Program-made: the position numbers and the translations under genes
Part shown: piece by piece, positions 1 to 7,896 of the stretch
Layout of the letters: every line of letters starts with the position of its first letter
Numbering within the stretch: the first letter of the stretch is position 1
NCBI GenBank assembly: GCA_018303185.1
Contig: JAGVYR010000070.1
Span: forward strand, 1-40,993
Origin: Candidatus Woesearchaeota archaeon
Lineage (GTDB): Archaea > Nanobdellota > Nanobdellia > Woesearchaeales > GW2011-AR4
DNA length: 40,993 bases
Direction: 5' to 3'
The notes under the pieces: model-generated
What the model was told of the DNA's origin: nothing
Database searches by the model: none
The model's input: only the letters and a program-made list of their open reading frames with translations

Positions 1-464
1 CCTTCCATCAAAGGGCTGTCTTGGTTAGCTGTGCTGTAAACCTCTAATTTGCCTTTATTGGCAACAAGCCATGCCCATCCGCTTCCAAACCTTGCAGCAG
101 CAGCATTTGAGAATTCTTCCTTGAACTTGTCAAAGCTTCCGAAAACCTGATTTATTGCATCTGCAACTTTCCCCGAAGGCTGTCCGCCGGCATTTGGGAC
201 CATTACCTGCCAGAATAAAGCATGGTTGCTGTGCCCTCCGCCGTGGTTTCTTACAGCCATCCTTATGCTCTCAGGCACGTCATTGATTTTTTCAAGAATT
301 TCATTAACGTCCATTGGCTCGAATTTTGTCCCTTTTACAGCTGCATTCAGCTTATCAATGTAGGCCTGATGATGCTTCGTATGGTGTATCTCCATAGTCC
401 TTGCATCTATGTGCGGCTCAAGCGCATTGTAAGCATAGCTCAATTTTGGCAGTTCAAATGCCAT
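1..464 (-). CDS. sodA: Fe/Mn superoxide dismutase, C-terminus cut by window edge
   Basis: Reverse-strand translation [45 protein letters not shown]...[12 protein letters not shown]...FGSGWAWLV; classic Fe/Mn-SOD signatures. Confidence 0.96.
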   Translation of the reverse strand, partial: MAFELPKLSYAYNALEPHIDARTMEIHHTKHHQAYIDKLNAAVKGTKFEPMDVNEILEKINDVPESIRMAVRNHGGGHSNHALFWQVMVPNAGGQPSGKVADAINQVFGSFDKFKEEFSNAAAARFGSGWAWLVANKGKLEVYSTANQDSPLME

Positions 465-532
465 AATTCCACCTCCAGTTAACTATTGTTAATAGGGAAG
501 CATTAATGATATAAAAAACTTATGATATCCAA

Positions 533-697
533 GGCAGCGTTCAAAATGTAGGTTAGCAGCTAAAGGTGGGCCCATTCTATTTTTCCGGCAAAAGAGGGCA
601 GGGGGTCGCCCCATACGGGGATAACCGATACATCATGCTAAACAGCAATTGGGCGAAAGCTGCTAACCCGAGCGTCAGCGAGATTTTGAACGCTGCC
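533..697 (+). mobile_element. MITE-like structured repetitive element, copy A (TIR GGCAGCGTTCAAAAT / ATTTTGAACGCTGCC; 9-bp direct repeat GATATCCAA at 524-532 and 698-706)
   Basis: Perfect 15-bp TIRs immediately bounded by a perfect 9-bp direct repeat; inner core 551-668 shared with 5065-5182 and 12705-12823. Confidence 0.85.
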
Positions 698-714
698 GAT
701 ATCCAATAAAGAAT

Positions 715-2010
715 TCAGTTTTCTATCCTCATGTAAAATGGCTTTCCGTGAACCGGCTTTCCTTTATCGGTCTCCAGGCTTTCAAGCTCCTGCAGAGTCT
801 GCTGTATAGTGCCGAATTCCAGCGGCTCGTGTGTGATTATATTTGGCAGGCATTTGACTCCGTCAAAGATAACTTCATTGTCCATGCCTCCCCTCTGAAT
901 TGAGCTTTTTACATTCCATTTGTGCCTTACCAGAACACCCAGGGCATTGTACAATGCTCCCGGAAAGTGAGACAGGTAGAGCCTAAGGTATCCTTCAGTT
1001 CTGACTTTTTTATGGTCTGCTATCTTTGTGCCAGGACCGTCAAATATTATCTTCCTTGTTTTTTTCGACCTTATCATATCGGCTATCTTTAATACATCGT
1101 AATAGACTGAAAACGCTGTTGGCCCTTCTCCTGCACCTTTGCCGACATTGAAATACTCATCAAAAGGGGTCCCCTCTATCAGTATTGCATTGAACTCCTC
1201 GTTGACTTTTGCAAGGTGATGGTCGTTCCTTATTAGTGCGGGATTGACTTTCATGCTTATATCGCCTGCACTCGTTTTCTTAGCTGAGGCAAGAAGCTTG
1301 ACTGCATATCCAAGGTCTTTTGCATACCCTATGTCAGTGGGGGTTATTTCGGTGATGCCTTCGCAGTGCACATCTTCAGGCCTTATCCACTTTCTGAAGG
1401 CAAGAGAAGCCAGGATTGAAATCTTCTGGGCAGCGTCTTTTCCCGAAACGTCAAAAGCAGGGTCAGCTTCGGCAAAGCCTTTTTCCTGCGCAATCTTCAG
1501 CGCAGTGCTGTAGTCCATGCCTTCGCTCATCCTTGTCAGGATAAAGTTTGTCGTGCCGTTAAGTATTCCTGTTATGCTTCTTATTTCCCCGAAGCTCAGC
1601 TGCTCGAGAAGGGGGTTGATTATGGGTATTGCGCCCGCAACTGCGCCTTCAAATCCGATATTCACATTATGCCTTTCTGCTGCTGAGAATATTTCCATGC
1701 CATGCTCCGAGATGACAGCTTTATTCGCGGTAACAACATGCTTTCCGTTCTTGATGGAGCTAAGTATATATTCCAAAGCGGGATTGCAGCCTCCGGCCAA
1801 TTCGACAACAATATCTATCCCTTGGTTTTCAATTGCCTCCTTTACATCAGAGGACAGATTAGAAAATGCGACCTTCCTCTTCTTATTGAGATTTTTAACG
1901 ATAATTACCTTCAGGTTGATTCCTCTTGGCCTGTTTTTTTCAAAAAGCTTGACTAACCCGCTCCCAACAGTTCCAAAGCCTATGATTGCAACATTGACGT
2001 CCTTTTCCAT
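715..2010 (-). CDS. hom: Homoserine dehydrogenase
   Basis: N-terminal NAD fold VAIIGFGTVGSGL; GILNGTTNFILTRM; EADPAFDVSGKDAAQKISIL motif. Confidence 0.95.
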   Translation of the reverse strand: MEKDVNVAIIGFGTVGSGLVKLFEKNRPRGINLKVIIVKNLNKKRKVAFSNLSSDVKEAIENQGIDIVVELAGGCNPALEYILSSIKNGKHVVTANKAVISEHGMEIFSAAERHNVNIGFEGAVAGAIPIINPLLEQLSFGEIRSITGILNGTTNFILTRMSEGMDYSTALKIAQEKGFAEADPAFDVSGKDAAQKISILASLAFRKWIRPEDVHCEGITEITPTDIGYAKDLGYAVKLLASAKKTSAGDISMKVNPALIRNDHHLAKVNEEFNAILIEGTPFDEYFNVGKGAGEGPTAFSVYYDVLKIADMIRSKKTRKIIFDGPGTKIADHKKVRTEGYLRLYLSHFPGALYNALGVLVRHKWNVKSSIQRGGMDNEVIFDGVKCLPNIITHEPLEFGTIQQTLQELESLETDKGKPVHGKPFYMRIEN

Positions 2011-2121
2011 ATAATAACCATGCTGAAGTGTTCTTTTTAAATTTTCTTATAAAGCGGCAGATTACACAACCTTTTTATAGTCGCAAATATTCAGAAGCCA
2101 ATCTGAATCAGGGGTGAAACA

Positions 2122-2673
2122 ATGAACGCATTAACTATTACTGGTATAATACTTGCTGTAATCGCGCTTTTTATCATATTCCTTTACAACAGCCTCATAA
2201 GGCTGAAAAACCAGGTAAAGAACTCATGGGCTCAGATTGACGTCCAGCTAAAGAGGAGAACTGACCTTATCCCTAATCTTGTTGAGTCTGTCAAGGGCTA
2301 CATGAAGCACGAGAAATCAGTCCTTGAGAACATTACAAAGGCAAGGTCCGCAATGATGAAGGCAGACACGATTGAAGGCAAGGCGAAAGCATCTAACATG
2401 CTTTCCCAGACTTTAAAATCCCTGTTTGCCGTCTCAGAAAATTACCCGCAATTGAAAGCCAATGAAAACTTCCTCCAGCTTCAGGAGGAAATAACTGGCA
2501 CTGAAAACAAGATTGCATACTCTAGGCAGCACTATAATGACATGGTGATGCGCTTCAACATAAAGATAGAGACCTTCCCGAACAACCAGCTCAACAAGTT
2601 CCTGCATTTTACAAAAGAGCAGCAGTTTGAGGCGGCGGCGGGGGAAAGGAAAAACGTGAAGGTAAAGTTTTAA
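2122..2673 (+). CDS. lemA: LemA family protein
   Basis: N-terminal TM then YNSLIRLKNQVKNSWAQIDVQLKRRTDLIPNLVESVKGY, typical LemA. Confidence 0.95.
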   Translation: MNALTITGIILAVIALFIIFLYNSLIRLKNQVKNSWAQIDVQLKRRTDLIPNLVESVKGYMKHEKSVLENITKARSAMMKADTIEGKAKASNMLSQTLKSLFAVSENYPQLKANENFLQLQEEITGTENKIAYSRQHYNDMVMRFNIKIETFPNNQLNKFLHFTKEQQFEAAAGERKNVKVKF

Positions 2674-2694
2674 TTTCTTTTTTAGGTGTTTTCC

Positions 2695-3591
2695 ATGAGG
2701 GTGATGTTTGACGAAGTGAGGAACAACAATCTTAAGTCTTTGCTTCTTGTGTCATTGTTCATCCTTATTGTTGGCCTTTTGGGCGCCGTCATAGGTTTGG
2801 TATACGACAGCCTCGCTTTCGGCATATCAGTTGCAGTCATATTCTCCCTGATTTATTCAATGATTGGCTTTTATTCAGGGCAGGATATGATACTGGGGAT
2901 GACCGGAGCCAGAGAAGTCACAAAAAAGGAATTCCCTTACCTTTTCCACACCACAGAGGGCCTTGCCGTTGCAGCAAGCATCCCGACGCCAAAAGCATAT
3001 GTTATTGACGACTCTGCATTAAACGCTTTCGCCACGGGCCGCGACCCTGAACATGCTTCAATAACAGTCACGACAGGCCTTCTGAAAACAATGGACAGGC
3101 AGGAGCTTGAAGGCGTGATAGCGCATGAGATGTCCCACGTAAAGAACTATGACATTAGGTTCATGATGCTCACTGTTGTCCTTGTCGGAATTGTGACTCT
3201 GCTCAGCGACTTTCTTTTAAGGTCATTCCTTTGGGGAAGGGGAAGAAGCAGGGAAAAAGGAAATCAGGTGACAATTATACTCATAGTTCTTGGCTTTGTG
3301 CTTGCAATACTCACTCCTATAATAGGGCATCTTATCAAGCTGGCAATCAGCAGGAAAAGGGAGTTCATGGCAGATGCTGGCGGCGCCATTCTTACAAGAT
3401 ATCCGCCGGGACTTGCTTCAGCCCTGAAAAAAATAGCAAAAGACCCCGATCCCTTAGTGGACAGGGCCAACCGCGCCACAGCCCATCTTTTCATCTCAAC
3501 CCCTTTCAGGGACAATAAGGGCCTTATCACAAACCTTTTTTCAACACATCCCCCGATACAGGAAAGAATTAAAAGATTAGAGGAGATGTGA
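2695..3591 (+). CDS. htpX: HtpX-like M48 zinc metalloprotease (ORF may begin at 2686)
   Basis: HEMSHVKNYD zinc motif, multiple TM segments, follows lemA (common pairing). Confidence 0.95.
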   Translation: MRVMFDEVRNNNLKSLLLVSLFILIVGLLGAVIGLVYDSLAFGISVAVIFSLIYSMIGFYSGQDMILGMTGAREVTKKEFPYLFHTTEGLAVAASIPTPKAYVIDDSALNAFATGRDPEHASITVTTGLLKTMDRQELEGVIAHEMSHVKNYDIRFMMLTVVLVGIVTLLSDFLLRSFLWGRGRSREKGNQVTIILIVLGFVLAILTPIIGHLIKLAISRKREFMADAGGAILTRYPPGLASALKKIAKDPDPLVDRANRATAHLFISTPFRDNKGLITNLFSTHPPIQERIKRLEEM

Positions 3592-3675
3592 ACAGAATAA
3601 CCACTCCCGTATCCTAACACATATTTAATAAGCATAAGAGCAACATTTATTAAAAAGCAGATGTAAGGCTATAAA

Positions 3676-4122
3676 ATGGCAGATGCGGCACTCGGGATAG
3701 CTCCACAGAAAAAGCATTCACTTTTCGGCTCAAAGCCCCAGCAGTCTTTTGACTCTGTGGGAATGAGTGCCGACATGAATAACATGGGCCGCAGGCTGAG
3801 GCTTCTGGAAGAGTCCTTTACAAATATGAGGCGCTCAGTACAGGTTACAGAGGAGAATATCCTGCAGCACAACCGTGAGTTTTCAAAGGAGATTAAGTCA
3901 ATAAATTCCGAAATTGTTGAGATAAGGAATGAGCTTTCAGAGGTAAAAGACAGGATACTGCAGCTCATCACGGAATTGAAAGGCTCTGCAAAGCGGGAAG
4001 AAGTCAAGATACTTGAAAAATATATCAGCCTCTGGAACCCTGTGAAGTTTGTCACGCAGGCTGAAGTCGAGCGGATGGTAAGGGAGCTGATGGCAGAGGA
4101 AAAGAGCAGGAAATTTCAATGA
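3676..4122 (+). CDS. Coiled-coil protein of unknown function (possibly ArlCDE-like C-terminus)
   Basis: ORF with long heptad region and C-terminal ILEKYISLWNPVKFVTQAEVERMVREL; preceded by A/T-rich promoter. Confidence 0.75.
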   Translation: MADAALGIAPQKKHSLFGSKPQQSFDSVGMSADMNNMGRRLRLLEESFTNMRRSVQVTEENILQHNREFSKEIKSINSEIVEIRNELSEVKDRILQLITELKGSAKREEVKILEKYISLWNPVKFVTQAEVERMVRELMAEEKSRKFQ

Positions 4123-4127
4123 GTATA

Positions 4128-4201
4128 GGTTGGCGGCCAAAGGCGGTTCGAATAACAGCACGAGGCGAGCGATATGCAAAAAAGCGAGCCTTGCGACTAA
4201 C
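4128..4201 (+). repeat. Shortened derivative (copy B) of the 118-nt structured element
   Basis: GGTTGGCGGCCAAAGGCGG vs copy A GGTTAGCAGCTAAAGGTGG (transitions only); CGATATGCAAAA matches the CGATAC..GC.AAAC block; middle hairpin missing. Confidence 0.6.
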
Positions 4202-4313
4202 ATTGCAGGGCATATTAAAGATAACGGGCAGTTGGATAAAAAGGTATCAAAGCCAATCAGAGCAAAAGCTTTAAATTAGGAAAGCATAATAAAATCAAAA
4301 AAAAGAGGAAAAC

Positions 4314-5000
4314 ATGGCATTGTTCACTTTTAAGAAAAAGAAAGCGCCTTATGACCATCCGCCTGCTCCCGGCGGCCCGCCAATCCAGCAGGTCATGATG
4401 CTCAGGCAGCAGGGCGCCCAGGATTCTGAGATAATACAGGATTTGCAGAACCAGGGCTACAACTCCCAGCAGATATATGATGCGCTTAACCAGGCCGCTA
4501 TAAGCGGGCCGCAAAGCCAGGTCCCTGAATTCGACCCTAACATGATGGAGCAGGACTATGGAAATGCCCCAGGATTTGACATGGGCCAGCAGCAAATGCA
4601 GGACATGCCCCCTCCTGACTTTTCGCGGCAGCAGATGCCCCCTCCCATGCAGATGCAGCAGCAGGACAGGAGCGACAGGATAGAGGAGCTTGCCGAGGCA
4701 ATCATAGATGAAAAATGGAAAGAGATTACTCAGGACATCTCCAAAGTCATTGAATGGAAGGAAAAGACAGAATCCCGCATTACGAAGATGGAGCAGCAGC
4801 TTCTCGATTTGAAGCAGAGCATTGACTCATTGAACAGGAGCATTGTGCAGAAAATCGGCCAGTACGACCAGAACCTTACAGACGTGGGCACTGAAATAAA
4901 GGCTATGGAAAAAGTGTTCCAGAATGTCCTTCCTTCCCTGACGGAAAATGTCAACAGGCTCGAAAGGATGTCCAAAGGAGCTTCATCAGTGAAGAAATAG
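4314..5000 (+). CDS. Pro/Gln-rich protein with UBA-like helical segment and coiled coil
   Basis: QQVMMLRQQGAQDSEIIQDLQNQGYNSQQIYDALNQA followed by low-complexity MQQQ region and heptads. Confidence 0.75.
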   Translation: MALFTFKKKKAPYDHPPAPGGPPIQQVMMLRQQGAQDSEIIQDLQNQGYNSQQIYDALNQAAISGPQSQVPEFDPNMMEQDYGNAPGFDMGQQQMQDMPPPDFSRQQMPPPMQMQQQDRSDRIEELAEAIIDEKWKEITQDISKVIEWKEKTESRITKMEQQLLDLKQSIDSLNRSIVQKIGQYDQNLTDVGTEIKAMEKVFQNVLPSLTENVNRLERMSKGASSVKK

Positions 5001-5046
5001 TTTTTCTTGGGGATTATTATGTTCTATTAGTGGTCTTTTTAACAAG

Positions 5047-5206
5047 GCGTGCCTAAAAAATGGGGGTTGGCATCAATCCGTGAGCGTTTTGTCAAGTTTT
5101 CCATTAAATGCGGAAGGGGTCGCTCCATACGGGAGGGAGCCGCACATCACTAAAACAGCAAAGAAGCGAACCGATGTTAACCCACGAAGTGATTTTTTAG
5201 ACACGC
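5047..5206 (+). repeat. Structured repetitive element, copy C (outer imperfect TIR GCGTGCCTAAAAAAT / ATTTTTTAGACACGC)
   Basis: 14/15 inverted repeat outside; inner stem GGTTGGCATC/GATGTTAACC with two G-U pairs; GGGGTCGCTCCATACGGGAG block shared with copies A and D. Confidence 0.75.
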
Positions 5207-5254
5207 TTTCCTTGGCAACTTCTTAACGAACTGATTAAAAAAGAAATAAAGCCC

Positions 5255-5785
5255 CTAATGCCCGCCCATTCCGCCGCCTGCGAGCAGCGCTATAGTAAAT
5301 ACGGCCAGTGCCAGAAGGAACAATATTCCAAGCATTGTGGGATGGAAGAGTATTGTGGCTGTCTGGCTGTAATCGCGGCTGAAATCAGTGCTTGTCTCAT
5401 TATCTCCCGGGACTGTTATGCTCTGCCTTACCTGGACGCCTGCGCCGATAACGATGAAAAGCGCAACAACCACGAGCAGCAGGGTTTTGGTTCCTCCTCC
5501 AAAAGCCTCGAAATTGCCGCCAAACGCCCCTCCCGCCGCGGCAAGTATCATGACAAAAACCATGACAATAACAAGCCATGGAATTATCTTCACTATTATC
5601 TGGGTGGCAAGCTCTGAGGACACGACAAAAATTGCAAGAATTAATGGTATCAGTATGTTAAGGAACTGGTTTCCGCCAAGGGTCCTTGAGTACATCAGCA
5701 CTCCATACCCTCCAAGCCATACAAACAGGAATACAAAAATCTGCGAGAAATTCTGCAAAGCTGCTACATCAAGAAAGGTTGCCAT
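5255..5785 (-). CDS. Polytopic membrane protein, Gly/His tail (GGGMGGH)
   Basis: ORF with several hydrophobic segments; runs with 5807-6430 and 6474-7055 on same strand. Confidence 0.8.
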   Translation of the reverse strand: MATFLDVAALQNFSQIFVFLFVWLGGYGVLMYSRTLGGNQFLNILIPLILAIFVVSSELATQIIVKIIPWLVIVMVFVMILAAAGGAFGGNFEAFGGGTKTLLLVVVALFIVIGAGVQVRQSITVPGDNETSTDFSRDYSQTATILFHPTMLGILFLLALAVFTIALLAGGGMGGH

Positions 5786-5806
5786 TTTTTAATTGCTTTT
5801 TAATTG

Positions 5807-6430
5807 CTAATGGCCTCCATGGCCTCCTCCGCCGCCGAACAGTTCCTTGAGGTTTATGCCTAACCTCTGCATATTGGATGCCTTCTTGCTGGACTCTGAT
5901 CCTCCGGTGACGTATGCAATTATGACTCCGAACACAACCAGCATGACAACCACGGCAAGGGCATCATCCTGAAAAGTGTCGCCGAGCCATTGCGTAAAGC
6001 CTCCGTTCCCCCACCATCCTGCTGCGCCTCCGAATATCAGTATTATGCCGCCCACTGAAAAGAAGCCTATCCATCCCGGCATTGTAAGCCCCAGGTATAT
6101 CTTGTCATGGGCAAATATGCCAATCAGGATCATAAGGGAGACTAAAGCGACAACAAGCAAAGACACTGAGGGCAATGCTGCGTTTATCAACTCGACAGGG
6201 TCGTATCCTGTCGGCAAATCCCCTGTCACGTGAGGAATGACTACAAGAAGCGCGAATATTATGGCAAGGCCGGTATTCATGTTTCTCTGGTCTTCGCCAA
6301 GTATCTTCGTCTTCTCAAGAACTGCGAAAATCAGCGTGAATATCAGGAGGAAAGGGAGCAGTACGTCAGTAAGGCCCCACTGCTCAAGTATCTCGATAAA
6401 CCGGTCCAGTTTGAATGCTTCGCTTGCCAT
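5807..6430 (-). CDS. Polytopic membrane protein, paralog of 6474-7055, Gly/His tail (GGGGHGGH)
   Basis: Shared motif WGLTDVLLPFLLIFTLIFAVLEKTKILG with the next gene. Confidence 0.8.
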   Translation of the reverse strand: MASEAFKLDRFIEILEQWGLTDVLLPFLLIFTLIFAVLEKTKILGEDQRNMNTGLAIIFALLVVIPHVTGDLPTGYDPVELINAALPSVSLLVVALVSLMILIGIFAHDKIYLGLTMPGWIGFFSVGGIILIFGGAAGWWGNGGFTQWLGDTFQDDALAVVVMLVVFGVIIAYVTGGSESSKKASNMQRLGINLKELFGGGGGHGGH

Positions 6431-6473
6431 TTTAACACCCTCTTATTGGTTATTGCTTATTTAAACTTTATGA

Positions 6474-7055
6474 TTAATGGCTGCCAGAGCCTCCGCTGCT
6501 GCTGTGGCTGCCGCCTCCGGACTTGCCCGGGCTTTTAACTACCCATCCTATGAATATAACTATGACTACGAGCAGTATCACTGAGCCTACAATTTCGTTG
6601 CTGCCGCTGCCGCCCTGGAAGAAATTAAAGGCATCGTCAAGGAAGCCGACCGAATGCAGGAATATAACTGCAATTCCTATGAAAGTTATCACCATGAACA
6701 TGTCTTTCCAGCCGCCTGTGAGGAAAAAGCTCTTATCCTTTTCTTCATGGAATGCTCCCACTAAAAGCAGGAAAAGCACTATAAGGAGCAGCAAAACGAC
6801 AACATTTGAGGATATATCGGTTATTATCCCTACAAGCTTTGAAGACGCAACTGTGAGGAAAGCTATGACAAAAGCTACAACCGCATTAAGGTTTTTTCTT
6901 GTGTATTTGTGGTGCTCTATCTCCTCTACCCCAAATACCTTCGTCTTCTCAAGTATCGCAAACACTATGGAAAAGACGAGAAGGAAAGGAAGAACTACAT
7001 CGTATAAGCCTATATCTCCAAAAAACTCCAGCACTTCCCTGAATGGTGTCGCCAT
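6474..7055 (-). CDS. Polytopic membrane protein, paralog of 5807-6430, Ser/Gly/His tail
   Basis: Motif IGLYDVVLPFLLVFSIVFAILEKTKVFG; C-terminal SGGGSHSSSGGSGSH. Confidence 0.8.
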   Translation of the reverse strand: MATPFREVLEFFGDIGLYDVVLPFLLVFSIVFAILEKTKVFGVEEIEHHKYTRKNLNAVVAFVIAFLTVASSKLVGIITDISSNVVVLLLLIVLFLLLVGAFHEEKDKSFFLTGGWKDMFMVITFIGIAVIFLHSVGFLDDAFNFFQGGSGSNEIVGSVILLVVIVIFIGWVVKSPGKSGGGSHSSSGGSGSH

Positions 7056-7062
7056 CTTTTGT

Positions 7063-7208
7063 CAAAAACCACCAATTTCTGATTGGTGGCATAAATCTGC
7101 ATTACTATAAGCGGTTTTTGATGCTCAGAACTCCACGAAAATAGTGGTTTTCGAGCACAACAGATTCCACTTCTACCACTCATAGTTAAATGAGTGGAAT
7201 TCTGTTGT
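7063..7208. promoter_or_regulatory. Array of nested/competing inverted repeats upstream of membrane-protein operon
   Basis: CCACCAAT(7069-7076)/ATTGGTGG(7082-7089); CAAAAACC(7063-7070)/GGTTTTTG(7113-7120); CGAAAA/TTTTCG(7136-7153); ACAACAGATTCCACT(7157-7171)/AGTGGAATTCTGTTGT(7193-7208); CCACTCAT(7176-7183)/ATGAGTGG(7190-7197). Confidence 0.6.
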
Positions 7209-7368
7209 TTAAATAAAACTGAGAATGTTAATATATAAAGGTTTCGAAATGAGTTAGAGGAAATTGGGAAGATTAATTCTCACGCCACAAATGGCGCCGA
7301 ATTTTGTGCCTATCAAAATAATCCTCTTTGCAAAAACATTTATAAACACTCTACAGTTCTCCTGCAGT

Positions 7369-7896
7369 ATGCTTGACAAGGAAGAATTCACCAAGATTAG
7401 GAAGGAAATGGACGCTCTTGAGCAGGAAAGGGAGCATGTTATCCAGCTTTCAAGGGACATTATCTCGCTTTCAAAGAGGATAATATACAGCATCAACCGC
7501 GCTGAAATGAAGGAAGCTGCTTCTTACGCAAAGGAGATTGAAGCAAAGAAGAAAGAGCTTGACAAGGTAAAGGTAAGCCTTGATGTAAACATAAACAGGG
7601 TTGCCTATCAGGAGTACGTGGAAGCTGTTTCATACTATGAATACGCAGCCAAGGGCAGCATCCCCACGAAAGCAGCGCTGAAGGTTGAGACGGATGATTA
7701 CCTCATGGGCCTATGCGATCTTACAGGCGAACTTGGCAGGAAAGCGGTATATGAAGTCATAAAGGGCAATTTTTCAGAAGCGGCTAAGATAAGGGAGCTT
7801 GTAGATGAAATCCACGGCGAAGATACAATAAAATGGAACCTGCAGAAGATTGAAGATGTTATTTTTGACCTGAAGATGAAGGGAAAGCTCAAATGA
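7369..7896 (+). CDS. Archaeal translin-family protein
   Basis: MLDKEEFTKIRKEMDALEQEREHVIQLSRDIISLSKRIIYSINR...YQEYVEAVSYYEY...DLTGELGRKAVYEV; TATA tttataaac ~25 nt upstream of this ATG, so 7369 preferred over the 7264 ORF start. Confidence 0.88.
   Translation: MLDKEEFTKIRKEMDALEQEREHVIQLSRDIISLSKRIIYSINRAEMKEAASYAKEIEAKKKELDKVKVSLDVNINRVAYQEYVEAVSYYEYAAKGSIPTKAALKVETDDYLMGLCDLTGELGRKAVYEVIKGNFSEAAKIRELVDEIHGEDTIKWNLQKIEDVIFDLKMKGKLK

Noticed and set aside
1244-2014. Large + strand ORFs antisense to hom
   Set aside because: Shadow ORFs; composition and hom motifs on the minus strand make the antisense frames non-coding
5038-5215. Target-site duplication around copy C
   Set aside because: Flanks (tttttaacaag / tttccttggca) do not give a convincing matched 8-9 bp repeat; only the imperfect TIR is supported
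5258-7110. Several + strand ORFs antisense to the three membrane-protein genes
   Set aside because: Complementary frames of TM-rich genes; no recognisable family or promoter
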